Shown here: positions 1 through 14,000 of the stretch, in pieces | Layout: every line of letters begins with the position of its first letter | How positions within the stretch are numbered: position 1 is the first letter of the stretch | Assembly (NCBI RefSeq): GCF_035582795.1 | Contig: NC_134379.1 | Span: forward strand, 2,356,001 to 2,420,000 | From: Mycteria americana | Taxonomy: Eukaryota > Chordata > Aves > Ciconiiformes > Ciconiidae | Reading direction: 5' to 3' | DNA length: 64,000 bases | Translations under genes and position numbers: made by a program | Notes under the pieces: generated by a model | Databases searched by the model: none | What the model was told of the DNA's origin: nothing | The model's input: the letters and a program-made list of their open reading frames with translations, nothing else

Positions 1-2600
1 GGCTTGCAGTTCCCCTGCGGAAGCACGTTCGGCTCCGTGGGGAGCGGCCGGGCGGGACGGGGGCACGGCGGGACGGGGGGGCTGCAGGCATTTGTGTGCG
101 TGAGGCTGCTGGTGGGTTCGCTCCCTGGCCCCCTCCATCGGCTCCGGTCGAAGGGAGCGGGGTGGAAACGCGTGTGCTTTTCCTGTGCCACCGTGCGCGC
201 TCCCTCCGCACGCACTAATAAATCCGTGCTGGTTTTTCCCGGAAGGCCGCTGAACCAGTTTGTTGGAAGAGCAGAGATTGCTATGGGGCATCGCCGAGCG
301 GTTTGGATTTTTCCCTTTTTCACGTCGCACCGGCCAGGAGGGCGGCTCTGGTGTTTCTTTAACCGCAGCTGAAAAGCTGCTGTTCCAGTGCCGTGGTGTT
401 TGTCTCCAAAAGGAGGTGGTTTAGGTTTCACCAGCCCCACCTGACGGGAATTCGAGCAGGCGCTAAAACTAGGGCTTCTTGCGCCTTCGTTATCGGCGTT
501 ATCTGCTCCGCTGCAGCGGCCGTGCGGAGCGGGGGAGCCCGGTGCTGCGCTGGGGGCGGCGCGAGCCCCCGGCATCTGCTCCAGGCAGCCCCCGCGTCCC
601 GGGGCTGAGTCACCAACGGGCCGAGTGCGTTCGCTGCTGGTGTGACGGCAGCCGAGAGACCCAAAAAAACCCCAGCACTGATGCTTTTAATGACAGGTGA
701 ATAACACGGCCCCGAAGAAGAGTCATATACCGTGCATACCTCATGCGACGGCTATTAGTGGTGACTAAGACTGTGCTGGGACGGAGCAGCGACTGCCTCC
801 CCGCATTGCCCGAGTCCTGGCATAATTAATTCTGCAGGTACCCGTATCGGCACGTTAACCCAAACTGGCCGTCTTCCCGCCTGTCCCCAGCCTTGTTCCA
901 TATTTAATCTTTCATGTTCACCTGAGTCTCTAATTAAGCCAACTGCAATCCTTCGCTGAGAGCCCGCAGTGTATTAACGAGGTCTGGCATTCCCGGAGCG
1001 CCGTGCATGCGAGACCCACGCAGCAGCCCGCCAAAACCAACCCCCGGGCCGGTGGTTTTTCTGTTGTTCTCTCTTTCTCTCTTTCTTTGGTTTTTTTTGC
1101 CCCCCCCCCCCCCCCCCCCCGTAACACTGATCCCAAAGCAGGGTCTGAAGTGAGGGCCCATTAGCAGCAAAGTTCTCAAACCCAGCGTGTAGGGACTGTC
1201 TTTTTTGTTGTTGTTTGTTTGTTTTCCTTTTTTTACAGCAAAGTCATGACCGGTTAGTTTGAGGTATGTGAAAAGCGCTTTTATTGGGTTTCTTTTCACT
1301 GGCAGCAGCTGTCCAGAGAGCTCGTGTCTGGGTGAGGCAGGGCAGCACGGAAATCCCACGTGCCGCTTCCCAAGCAGCTGGCGGAGGAGCCGGCCCGTGG
1401 CCGGGGCAGGAGCAGCCACCGTCCTGCCCCGACGTCCCACCTGGCTGCCTTCCTATTACAGCATCCCCGTTAAAAATAAAACCACACGCCGAGGCACTGA
1501 ATGGGGTTCTGATTTCCCTCGGTTGCCGCGCGGGTCTGGGTGATGGGGAGAGATGCGTGTTGTAAATAGAACAGCATATCCATGGCAACCCCAACTTTTC
1601 ATTATTGTTAATTACTTGCACAGTGCCAGAGCCGCGCATGGCGCTTCCCAGCGCGGATAAAGATAGATCCCCCCTTTCAAAGCCTCTCCAAATGACATCG
1701 AGGCGACAGCTAGCTCTTGGGAGGCTGGAGCTGGGTCTGGCAGGCAGCGTCGGAGACATTTTGTGAGGAGCCAGGATTTAAAGGAGGAGGGACTGGCGTG
1801 GCAGAGGGGCAGCCAGGAGCTCGGGGGCGGCTTTTCTCCCGAAAAACACCTTCCCCGTGTGTCAGAAAACGGTTCAGAGGGGCCATAGCAGCGTGCACCC
1901 GGCTGGGAGGAGGGGGACAAAAGCCATGGGGAGAGGGGCTGCCCCGTGCTTGAGCACTGGCTTTTCTTTCCTCTCTGTTTAATGGTGATCGAGAGAGCAC
2001 GGAGGGGAGGAAGTGCCAGCGGCGATTGTCACCGAAGGGGCAGGGATCTGTTGGCGTTGGCTTGAGCCCTTGTGCCCTGGAGGAACCTCCCGCAGAAAGC
2101 CTGCCCTCTTTAAAAACCAGCGCAGCTTGAGCTGGCTTCTGAGCGGACGAGCTCCGCCTCAGCTGGCAGCGTTTGGGTGGGTTTTGCTTGTGTGTTCGTT
2201 GGGTTTTATTTTACTGGAAGAGGTTTGAAAGTTCTTGGGTGAAGAGGTCCCTGTCCTGCCTCCCCCCCCCCCCCAGTCAGCCCGTCTGACCCCAGCCAGT
2301 GCTACAAGCGGCAAAGATTTGTACCCAAACCCCTGCCGTCGGTGTGTCTCCGGTGACCGATCGCTCGCCTGTCCACAGACCGTGGGTGTAAGCAGCAGCG
2401 GGACGGTCGTGCCGCGGTGAGGTGTGCACGGCCACGGCGCTGGCCAGCCCCCGCGTGCCTCCCCCGGCCCCTGGTCCCCACCTCACCCCCCAGCCCGCTG
2501 CAGGCACAGATGGAGCTTTTTAACCCAACAGCCTTTTCCTGATGTGACTGTTCTGGCTTGCTTTCTGCAGCACAACAGTACTTTGTGTTAGAGCTTTGCA
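1..2600. promoter_or_regulatory. GC-rich, CpG-bearing left edge; possible promoter of the next gene
   Basis: The first 2.6 kb is clearly richer in G, C and CpG than the sequence from 3 kb onward (dense around 40-160, 480-640, 1360-1450 and 2280-2500). Many overlapping open frames occur on both strands, as expected from GC-rich DNA, and none resembles a known protein. By synteny the gene downstream of TADA2A is DUSP14, transcribed in the same direction, so its noncoding first exon and promoter could lie here reading leftward off the window. That is inference: I see no splice junction or coding sequence that proves it. Confidence 0.35.
1055..1120. repeat. Pyrimidine tract ending in a run of 21 C
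   Basis: A T/C-rich stretch (TTTCTCTC-like) runs into a T8 tract and then 21 consecutive C at about 1100-1120. The minus strand has the matching G run. It is a simple-sequence tract able to form i-motif or G-quadruplex structure; its exact length may be a sequencing artefact. Confidence 0.9.
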
Positions 2601-4823
2601 ATTAAAGGTACCAGGAGCAGCAAAGAGGCGCTTCCCTCTTTGAGGTTACCTTCCCTGCTTGGGAGATGCCCTGTGAAAGGGGAAAACCTGTTGTTTGTGT
2701 ACTTTGATGCTATTCGAGGGAAACATCCCAGCCCCACTTCCTCACTGCCTCATGCTCTCCTACTTACCTTGGAAAAGAAGTCTCTGTTCTGGTTCCCCTC
2801 CTGCCCAGTTCAAGGATCGCGGTTCTCGCCTTGCCAGAGATCTTTTCTCCCCGACATTTTGCAGATGGCCAAATTATTTAGCACTGCCCAAAGCACAGGG
2901 CTTGGCAACAGCTCGGATTTGGGTAGTTCTGTGTTTGGTCAAAGCAGGTCACACTCACGGTCCTGTTTGGGTCCCTTTGGGGCAGAGAAACGTCACTGAA
3001 GTTTGCTGGGTGGGGATGTCGCTGATCTCGGGATGGTCACAGCAGGTACCAGTGTATTTGGCTCACCTACTGCTTTGTTGTAGAAGTCACGGCATGGGAG
3101 ACCGGGCAAGAGGAAAGGTAGTTTGGCTGTTTGTTTCATGTTAAAAGACAACTGGGAAAAACATTCCCAAGGATTTACAGCTTACTTTGTTCCTTCCCTT
3201 GGCATTCCAAGTCTATACGGTCTCAATTTCTACAGACTTTAATCTTCAACATGTAGTTTATTACTGCTGCTTTTCTTTAAATAGTAGTATTTTCTAGGTA
3301 ATTTAGTGGTCCCATCCATACAGCCACTGTTGTGCATTTACCTCTTCTCTCTCATGTGAGAAGCTGATGGATATAGATATGGGCAGTTGCATGTCCTTTA
3401 CAGTCTCACTCGGAGTCCAGGAACACGGGTGTAAGATTGTTTCAAGTCATCTTGATTTTTATTACAAACTAAAATACTTCAATTCAATGGCACCTCAGGT
3501 ACACAGGGTAATTACTCTTGGGGAAAAAAAAAAAGCCAAAACCTAAACACCTTAAATAGGTATCAGTATAGTTGTAGCTCAGTTAGGCTTTTCCACATGA
3601 GATCCCAAACTTGAGAGCACCCAACATCCCACCTGCTTTGGCTGTTAGGTTACTTATGGGATGTTATTTCAGCATGATACGTTAGCAATGGAAGCTGTTT
3701 GATAAAGACTTCACTGTCTAGTAAACCGTGCCACGCTGCATCTGAAAAGAGCCGTCTTCATCATCCAATTGTATTTTCAAAGACAAATGTTTTGTACTGA
3801 AGTCGTACAATGGATCATCCCATGTGACAGGGTGTTGTGCGTGCGTGCGTAGTGACTTACTGCACCTCATCATTGCTTTGTTAGTCAACTGGGTATGTCG
3901 CCGCTAATGCGGTAAGCTGAGAGAATAAGGCCCCACGAACAGGAGGGCAGGAAGGGCTGAAGTGTGTGCTCTGGGCAGTTTGTCGTGCTCTTTGCTCGTT
4001 ACCTTTTGTGAGAGAACGCCGGGGTACTGAGCGTCTTTTATGTTCCGAAAGGCTGCTCTGGTTGCAACACCCAGCCTTTCCGACGAGCCGGAGCAACGAA
4101 GACTTAAACTGAGCGATTATATATAACTTGACAATCACAAATCAAGTAGTGAGCAGATGAAGCTTATTGGTTTGTACAGTGCTCTCATGCTGTGATATGT
4201 GCTAATATCACATAAAACTAACTGTTGAGGAGCTTCCCTGCAATGTCCTTTCCCATCCTTTATCACAATTAAGTTAAAAAGACTGGACCACTGCAAGCTC
4301 TATTTTTATACCCTCAGGCATGTGCTCTCTCCTTTGAAAGCTGACACTGTTTTAGGAAGGAGTACAAGAAGGGAGGGGACTGCATTTCTATAACCCTGTA
4401 CTCACACAAAGTCAAAGTGTGACTCTCATTACATGTTGCTCTTCTGTCCTTATTCTGTGTCACTGTCAGAATAAAAGTACTGTGATTCTCTTTTTAGTTA
4501 CAAGAGGTGTTAGAAATGAATGCCCATTCACATTTAAGATTAGCTTATATGGCATATGATTCTTTGCAGCGCTACGTGGCAGCATAATTCTGACAACAGC
4601 AGTGTTAAACAGCAGAGTCAAAGGAAACCAGACAAAGAAATGTCAGTATTCATACAATTTAACAAAGCTCCCTACTTGTTTCTACAAAAAAAAAAGCCCC
4701 AAAAGATTTTAAACAAAAGGAAATGTCCTTCATTCAACACTGTTAAAATCTTTCAGCGCTGTCAAAGTGACTTCAAAGCTTCTCCACATCTGTCTGCTCC
4801 AGCCGAAGTGCTGATGTCTGTCC
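2601..4823. other. TADA2A 3' UTR and downstream flank
   Basis: The TADA2A stop codon is at 4824-4826 on the minus strand, so sequence to its left begins as 3' UTR. Canonical AATAAA hexamers on the minus strand occur at 3458-3463 and 3257-3262; either could mark the transcript end, but neither is proven. An AATAAA on the plus strand near 4470 belongs to no recognised gene. No coding frame in this stretch looks real. Confidence 0.4.
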
Positions 4824-5009
4824 TCAGGCTTTCGTGATGTACCCTTCTCTGATAAGGAAGTCATAGATTTTCCTGGTTTTGTTCACATCGATCTTGATGA
4901 GTGCTCTAGCCTGAGCTAGTCTCAGGCCTCCTTGTTTGTTACACTCGTTCACTAAAGCAGCTTTATATTCTAAGTAGGCTCCAGGGACCAACCTCACCAT
5001 CTGACAGAG
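4824..5009 (-). CDS. TADA2A: TADA2A exon 16: SWIRM domain and stop
   Basis: 186 nt, residues 383-443 plus TGA. It starts [19 protein letters not shown] and ends [14 protein letters not shown]. This is the SWIRM helix bundle used for DNA and partner contact. The acceptor is TTTTGTCTTCCAG. Confidence 0.97.
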   Translation of the reverse strand, partial: LCQMVRLVPGAYLEYKAALVNECNKQGGLRLAQARALIKIDVNKTRKIYDFLIREGYITKA

Positions 5010-8000
5010 CTGGAAGACAAAAGGTGAAGTTAATAAACACTAACACTTGTCACTTTCTTTCATTCTGCGATCCCTGTTAGGGGAGTAACATTGTGAATAT
5101 TTTTCTGAAAACATTTTAAATCTTTTTTTTTTTTTTTTTTTTTTTTTGTAATGGGGGAGGCATACAGTAATTGCATTATGAGCTGTTTCGATCCACAGGT
5201 AGGGAGGGGAGGAGCTTGCTCGCTGCTGCATTCAAAAACATTCCTGACTAAAAAATAAACTAGGAGGATGAAAGCAAGCTCTCAGCTCACAGGAGCGTAA
5301 CTATGAGTGTGTCCTGTGTGGGCGTTGTTCTTTACAAACCAAGGGAAGTACACATGCCAAAGAGACTTGCAACCAGCAATTCAGCATGCTGGATGAGAGC
5401 CAGGGAGGGCATCTGTCTATTAATCCCCTGCAGACTAAGTCTTTAATACCTTTCTACAAAAGCAGCTATGCACACAACGCTTGCCCCCTCCGGAAGTCTA
5501 GGATGGAAACCGTGCAGGGGAGGGCATTATGTGTTTGGAAGTTTGGTAAAAGGAATTGCTTTCAAAAGCCCCTGTGCTCTGCTGTTGGGTTGCAATACTC
5601 TCACTTAGCTTCCAAATACCAGCTGCCTTCTAGACGGTGCGCTGTATTGCTCCCAATGGAGGTACTGGCTGTCTCCTCCTTTTAATAAGGAAATGCTTAA
5701 TGATTGTTCCTCATTGATAGGAAATTGCAGAATTCAGAGGAACTCAGACTTTATGTCTCAGCTGATGAGGAAATCAGATTCCCCATATACACTAATGTCC
5801 TAGTCACAATTATTTATACGCTGAATGGAGCCAGAAATGCCATGTTCCATGGTGAATCTGTGATCTGATTTTCAATGCTGCCATCTCCAGTGAAGGGGAA
5901 ACAGCTTCCACACAGAGGGAAAAGTCTGAAATACATCTGCGTTTCATGTACACTGAAATCTGCCTTGTGGACAATCTAAGGACAGCTTATGACTTCTATT
6001 AAAAAAAAAAAAAAAAGTATTTTATTTCAATAGATGTCCAGTGTTGCCTTTCCCTGAATTAGAGCCTACACTGGGCTGCAGAGGAAACTGAGCCATAAAT
6101 ACGGGGCAGGGCCCTTGCTGCGTTGTTTACCTCTCCTGGGGGTTGCCGCATGGGTTGCAGTCCCATTTCTGTCTGCTCCGTCAATCTTCCCTGTGCCTCT
6201 GACTGCTTTAGGTGACTGTGCCAGAGCACTCTATATGGGACTGAAAACAGCAACACCAGGCTGAGCTAACAACCCATGGCTTAAAGGAAGCCGGATTCCA
6301 TTCTCTGCCACATGTGCATACAAAAAGCTTGGTATATGCACTGTAAAGCAGAAATATGGAAAAAACATGAAAAGAACAATACGCTGTTATCGCCTCCATG
6401 GTTCACATTAGTGTTACAGTGAAAAACCAACCATAACTGGTTGACGTTTGGCCGTGAGTTATCTATAATATAGAAAGAGCTCTGCTATTCAGGTTCAGTG
6501 ATCTGTCCAGTAAAACCCTTGCCGAAATCCTCTGCCAGTTTTAAAACCAATGTTCATTAAGAAAAAAGAACCCTTCTGCTCACAACGGAGGAAGAGAGGA
6601 TATCATACTCTGGATGTTATAATAGCACGTAATAGCACCTTGGCACACTCCACCTTTCTTTGCTAAATAAGCTAATTAGCTGCAGCTATGTTGTACATAT
6701 AGTACAGTAACTGAAATTAAGAAGCCAACTGGAAAACCTGAATGATTTTTGTGAGCAGGAAAGAGCAGCCAGGGCATATAGCTGAGGTGATATTCACAGC
6801 ACCTGAGACAGATGGTGCGAGCACCCCTGCACTGTGAAGATAAAGCTTTACATAGATTATCTTTCCATTCCTTTCCTCACCTCCTTCTCCTTCTCATTAA
6901 GTTTCTCTGTCCCTGGGAGACCTGTGAGGTTCAGCGGTGGGGCACTCCGTCTACCTGCGGAGACAAGAAAGGAAAACACTGAAGAACTCTGAGCAGTTTG
7001 GCGGTGGCTGTTCCTTAGGCGTGTTATCACAGAGGCAATTAAATCCCCATGACGTTAACCCAGTATGATCCAAGTGGTTATAGACGGGGTTATTTAGGGC
7101 TTAACACAAAAACTGCACTGATTTGATAAAAGGTATGATTTTGCAACTGACTTCGTTAAGCACTGTGAATACTTGCACGAGGACTCTTACGCTGTCAACC
7201 CTGGCTCACTGGCTTTTAGGAGGAACTGAAAGACAATAGCTTTCTGTCAAATTGGCACTGACCATGGTTAAGCTGGGCTGTACCTCCTGACTAAACCGAC
7301 TCTTCCAGCCGGGGTCAGGGAGGTCAGTGCCATGTGGAGGGTGTGCCCGGGGTGTGCACAGCGTGCAGGACTAACTCCCGGCAGGCGTGAAATCAGTACC
7401 TTGCACGGATGCTGAGATTATGTATTGGCGTGATTAGCAGCCAGTTTCTCTGATACTACTGACAACTTCATGAAGCAGAGTTTTTAAATGCCTTTAAATA
7501 TGATGCAGATATTGTAAAGCAAATGCAGTTTGTGGATTTATTTTTGTCTGTTATGATAAACAGTACTGAAAGAAATATTACAAGGTAGTCTGATAGTTCT
7601 CACTTTCGCTATTGTTTATAACTTTGCTGAACTTTAACTGGTGCAGCTTAAACTTTCATAAGGGTTGTCTACTTGCAGGCTTATTTTTTTTTTTTAACTT
7701 TCAGACCTCAGAATAAAGCTAGGGTTATCTATTTACATTTTTAGAAAGTCTGTTGCCCCTGTGCTGTGGGTTGCATATTTAGCACTGTTAGAGATAGGTC
7801 TCCTTGTCCCAGGACAGACTTCCCAAATTTGGCAAAGTGACCAGATCTTAGGAAATCTGCAGCTCCATCTTCCCAAGGACTGTGCTGGCTGCTGCTCCAG
7901 ACCCTGCCTTGTCCGGGTCCTACCTCTGGGACTGGGAAGTCTCTCTATCTCTTTCTCCTGTGCGTCTGTAGGAGACAGATGGGAGCCTGTCTGGGTGAGA

Positions 8001-11000
8001 GCCTGATCAGAGAGAGAAGTGAAGGACTAGAAAAAAGCTGGACTAGTGAGTCTCTGGTAGGTGTAGAGGAAGTTATTTCCCAGCTCTGCTCCCTCTTTCT
8101 ACAGCCTGGAATGAGCATGCTATGATGATACATGACAGAATTTGGTTTTACTCTTTTATAAACCTAGGAAATAACACACACACACACAAACTACATTAAA
8201 GAAAACATATTAAGGCTGCAAAGTCAAGATCTCAAAATGTAGAAGTAAAGTTAAGCAATGTTAATTTGCCCTATTGTATATTCAGTATGATGCAGCCTTT
8301 AATTATATAGACACGTGGCAGTTTTTCCGCAGTATCCTTGCCTTATTCAGTATGCAGGATGTTTGCTTAATTACTAACTATATGGTATTTTGTTTGGGTT
8401 CTGTTCAACATGTGATACTGGTTGTAAACACTGCATGCTATCTGAGTTCCATAGGCAAAACAATTCAAGTTCTCTTGGCCTCTTCTCCTTCGTTGGCCAC
8501 TGAATACTTGACAAACAATTAATTTCATTCGCCATACTAGCCCTTCAGCTGAGGGGATACTGTCCATTTCATGGACTCTGGATGCCCAGCCTGAGAGACA
8601 CGATGCTATTTTCTCTCCAAAATACCAGATCTTAGCTATCACCAAATAACTTTAAAACATAGCGCATACTGCAATGACTAATTACTTGGTATTCTGTCCC
8701 AGATTTCCAAGGCTCCTGGCAGAAATGAGGAAGAACATATAGTCTCAGTGGCCACCTCTGAGAAGTTTAGTTCAAGTGGTTTATTAGCGTCCACATAAAA
8801 ACTGGATGTAGAGACAGAGCTAGAAGCCAGTTTTCCCTGGCAACATTTACAGCCTTATAGTAAAACTTTATCCTGGTCTCATTCATTGCGTGCCACCCTG
8901 TGACCTCAACAAATGACACGGGATTTTATAGAAGTCTTATTCACAAGGGCCTTGACTGACCCCTGAATCTGTCCTTACTGAGCACTGAGAGAAGTAGGGG
9001 TCCTCTTGGTGGGAAAACACCATAGTTTGTGATTACAGAATTAAAGAATATAAAAGCATATTCATAGAAAAGGAAAATTGAAGTTGCATAGGCACCCTGT
9101 ATGATCTCATTCTTCACTCTGGAGTGCTTGATGCTGTAATCACTGCCTGCTTCTCAGGCAACTGTTTTTTGGTGTTCTGCCCTCCAAATCTGCTTTCTGT
9201 CAGGTTCATATTGCTATGGTATGTGCTATACAGATTCATTAAAAACTTGGATTAGCTTTATCTTTTAAAGATAAAATTTTGTTCTCATGTGAAAATTATT
9301 TTCATTCCTGCCTTGTTAATGTAGCTTTAGGATGCGTTTTCCATGTGTAGCCAGAAAAATCTAGAAATTCAGCAAAAAACCCTACAGGATTTGCACATGG
9401 AATCAGTTGCAGATTGAGGTAATGTTGACTTGAGCCGTGCTTAACCACAAGGCTTGAGGACTGACGCTTTTGCACTGAAGCAAAAGAGTCACTCTCCAAC
9501 TGGCTGTCGGAATGGTATTACTGATGTATGGCTGGCCTTTTATCACAGAGCATCATCTAACAGTTACCTGAATTTGAAGGAACTGGTACTGTGGGACTCA
9601 GGCCGGAATCACTGAAAAGAAAGGAAATTTTCAAATTGCCTTCATGTTTTTTTAAGAATAACTGCATATATTTGCCCTGAAACTACTTTTTCCCCAACTT
9701 CTACTAATTATACAATGTGACTTGCATAACCCAGGCCCTGATCTGAAGTCAACAGGATTTCTAAATATTTAGCACTCCCAGATTGAAGACCATGTCTGAA
9801 ACCTGTTTAAAAAAAAAGGGGGGGGGGCAGGGGGACAATAAAAAATTCAGATGAGACTGACTAGGGAAATTACAAATCATCATCTCTGACCATGTGGCAT
9901 ATAGGATGCACTTCTTTTGCATTGCAGCTTGCTCCTTAAATCAAATGCTTGTGCAGGGTGACTGCACATTAATAATGCTGCTACATCTAAAATAGTCTGA
10001 AACATTTCAAGTGTCATCTGTGCCCTCATTAATATCCATAAAGACCTCATTTCCCTCCCTGACTTTATTAACAGCAGTTAAGTTCCTGAAATACAAAATA
10101 CAGAAAACTGAGATTTTTCAGCCATTACTAGTCACTTCCTTGTCTGCACTTCAACAAGCACTAGTGCTGTTATCCACAGTTTCTTGCCCTTCTGAATTTT
10201 GCAGACTGTTCCTACTGTAATAAATTGGGAATACATTTGTTGTTATCAGCCAGAAAAATGTGTTTGATGCACCTGACTAAAGCACAGAAAGAAGAATTTC
10301 GGTGAAGAAAAATTTCTTCAGCAAAAGGGTTGTCAAGCATTGGAACAGGCTGCCCAGGGAAGTGGTGGAGTCACCATCCCTGGAGGTATTTAAAAGCCGT
10401 GTAGATGTGGTGCTTTGGGACAAGGTGGTCTTGGCAGTGTTGGGTTTACAGTTGGACTCGAGGATCTTAAAGGTCTTTTCCAGCCTAAATGATTCTATGA
10501 TTCTATAGGTATGTAAAATGCACAGTCTTACTGTAACCGTACATATCGGCTTGTCGACTGAGCCACTGCTGGCAGGCACTGCTGTCCTGGATGTACTGCA
10601 GGACTTCGGAAAGCATAGTGCGCTTTAGGCGTTCCTCATCTCTTGTCTTTTTAAGGTGATCGTATGTTCTGGCACCTATGGCAAATAAATACCACATTCT
10701 AACCAGCTGCCTTAGTCAAAATTTTCAGACTGTTGTTTTCTACTTTAGAAAGTAAGTGAGAAACTGTTCTCTAACTCTGGACCAGACTCTGCTATTCTCC
10801 TTCATGACAACTACTTGGCATCAGAAGGTATTAGATTCCATCCTGCACCCCTCCCCCCATTAATTTCAGGCCAAAAACAAACAAAAAAGGCTTCCGTGAT
10901 CCAATTCCAGGATAAAACAGGCCATTTCATCTATGTAGAGGTCTTAGGCCTCTCTCCAGATATCATACCACACTTGTTGATAGCCAGTGAAAGTGTCCAG

Positions 11001-14000
11001 AGATAAAGCATGGAGACCACTGTGCCATGACATATATATTTTTTTCTGAATCTTTTGCAAAGCGGTGACTAAAGCAGAGCTCTGCTAGACAGCACGTTCT
11101 CCAAGCTGATGGCTCAAACTAGCTTTAAAAAAGCACAGCTGGACTGAGCATTATTGCTAAAGCCTTGTTCAGTTAAAGAGCTAGGCAAATGCATTTCAAA
11201 AATAAGTGTCTTTTTATTCAACACATCCTAAATGTTGTAAAATCATCCTTCCACACCTTGATGAATGGGAATGGGCTGAATAATGCATCAGGTACTTACT
11301 ACAGAAATTGGTGATTCCTGCTGCTCTGTATTCCTGTAGTCGCTTTATTTCCCTTCGCAGCTCAAATTCCACTGTTTTACCCCAGGAGTAAGCAGAAGGG
11401 AAATCCAAAAAAACAAATGTGGGTCAGTGGGGGTGGCAGTGAACTGTGGTGTACTAGGAATGTTGCTATTTCTTATTTGTCATTGCTATTTCTTATTCGT
11501 CTATGCAGTTCAGCTATGAAGTACACAGAACCACAGACAGGGTTAACCTCTCTGCACAAGTCTGTATCAGATCTCAAACTCACTGTGTCCTAACACTCCT
11601 TGATCACAGATTTAAGCTGGTTTCCTAGCATTGTGATATTTTATCTTCGTGCTTTGACAGTTCCTTTGCCATACCCTGGACAAGGCAAATAACAATAATG
11701 TAGGATTTCTGGAAGGCATTTCAATAGGTTTGAAAAACTACTCCATCCAGGCTCCTTAACAGCATCTAATATTGTCTTTGAACTATGATTTTCATAACTG
11801 GACCTTCCAAAATTTTTCCTTGCAGACAACTCTTTTTCTGCAGTCAGTAAGATTAAATACCCATGTTTCTTTTGCTCAGAGATATTTACTGCCTATAGCT
11901 TTTATCAGCTGGCTTCCAGGCATTGCTTAGTTTTACAGTGAGCAAGTTTGCTTGTCTCGAATTTATTTACTCATACTACTCAGGAGATCTGTATAATGCG
12001 TGTACTTGACTATCAGGTTAACTTAAGGACTTTGCTGTCACTACAACAACAAAACTGGGTTCCAGGACTAGCATTCACATGTGGGACTCATGATTTTGCA
12101 AGATCATACTTCTGGTATTTCACAGAGGGTGTCCTGAAAATACAGTCACAACTGTTTAAATGCTTTGTTCCTTCTAATGAGCAACAATTTTCCCAGTTTA
12201 AGTCACAGAATTAAGCAGGATGTAATGACTCATACTGGAATTTGACTAAATGCATGCTATGATTATGCACAAAGATTCAAGATGATTTGGTGATGGAGCA
12301 ATGCCTCTCCCTTTAAGGTAAGGGACATAATGACAGCTGTACTATATAATTATGTACACATATAATAGTTTAACGTGTATCTTTCAAAGAATTCAAAATT
12401 TGCTGCCAGCTCTCGATTTCTCAATACAGACATCAATTTTAGGGATTTTGTTCTTTCAGTGACATAGAGTCCCAGTAAATGAATAGTGGTCTTTGATAAG
12501 AAAATACTACTTCTAGCACATGACCAGAATGTTCAGTCAACTGAGAAATCAAACAAAGAACTCAGACACAGTTTAGTGGAAAAAACCTGCTTGCTGCTCA
12601 TTTAATGTATCAAACCACAAATGTATTTGTTTTTCTGAGGTAGTTAGATGGGGGAGAAGGAGAAAAACAACCTCCTGCCCTCCAGGAGTGGTATATATTT
12701 AGGAAAGATTGGAGATGATGCAACCCCTCATTATGCCTATTGAAGAACATATATGCTAAAACCCTCAAAATACTTACATGCATGGCTTTCAATGAACTTA
12801 TCATGCTCTACCGGTCCAAGAATTCGTGCAAATCGTCGCATTGTTTCATAAAGGTCTTGAACCTCCTTTGGATATCGCCTTTCCAAAACTAGAGGGGGAA
12901 AAAAGTGACACACCTTATCACTCCTACCATGAGAAGAAAATAAATTCAGTGGAACCTGAAGTGATTACCAGCCTCTGTGAACTGCCCAAAGATCAGGATT
13001 TGGTACACTTCTTGGCCATTTTGGCGTCAAAGCTACGAACTGCTCAGTAAAAAGCAACAAAATTATACAGCCCTTAAAATTCCAAAAGCATAAAGGATGA
13101 TAATTAAATGTTGTTTGATCATTTCTTAGAATAGTGAGATGCACTTAAAAGGCCTATATTTCACCTTTACCCCTCTCCCTACTCAGTGGAGCCCGAAATG
13201 CTTCTGAAGAGCAATTCCAAGGCAATAACTAAAACACTGAGCTGCGAGTAGTTAGAGCCAGCCGGTTGGAAACAGTTGGGATAGGAAATCTGCTGGAATT
13301 CAGACCATCTGAATATGGTCCAGTATGAATAAACCATGCTGGTGCACTGGAAACAGTGAACATGCGAAGTTTTGCTTCCCAAGTAGGGGCCACTTTAAAG
13401 TTAAGCAGTTACACCTGATACTCACTCTGAAATTTTCTGAGGTTGATGAGGCCATGATCTCTTATAATTCTGTAATTGAGAGCAAAATGGTATTAATAAA
13501 AGGCATTAACTCGTGTATTACCTCATAAATACACAGGCTTCAGACTTTGATTTGGACCATCAGAGGGGTCTAAAGCTAAACATGTATGAGATTTCCATAA
13601 CCCTTGAGCTGGCTAGCTGAGAAGCATGATGTAGTGATGCAGCATGGCTTTAATCAGGGTAAATTCTGGATAGCAGTGTGCATTAGTCCAACTCTGACAG
13701 CACCAAGCACAAAGGGAGCTACAATCAGTTTAAAGGTTTGAAATTGCTTCTTTAGGCACAGATTTCGCATCTACAGTGTCTTATAACTTGTCCTTCCAAA
13801 ATTGGAGGTAAGGAATGTCTCATGAAGCACGATTTCCAGCTTCAGAGAGAGACAGACATCCTTCTACTAGAACAAGGGTGAGACACGGACTGTAAATTTC
13901 ACCACTGGGAGCAGGATGAAGGAATTTTTCCATGACAGCTTAGATTTTAAAAAGAGGAAAATTATTTAGGTAACTCATAAGTTTGAAATGCTCCTGACAG

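Larger units (their letters stand above)
5010..9567 (-). other. TADA2A: TADA2A introns around exon 15
   Basis: Intronic DNA flanking the 6881-6954 exon. It holds a T25 run (A25 on the transcribed strand) at 5123-5147, a poly-A run near 6001-6016, and a short AC repeat at 8174-8188. Open frames here are short and unlike known proteins. Confidence 0.8.
10676..13425 (-). other. TADA2A: TADA2A introns between exons 10 and 13
   Basis: Plain AT-rich intron sequence around the exons at 11300-11371 and 12778-12888. The only structure I see is a 20-bp imperfect tandem duplication at 11463-11502 (TTGCTATTTCTTAT followed by TTGTCA in one copy and TCGTCT in the other). Confidence 0.75.
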
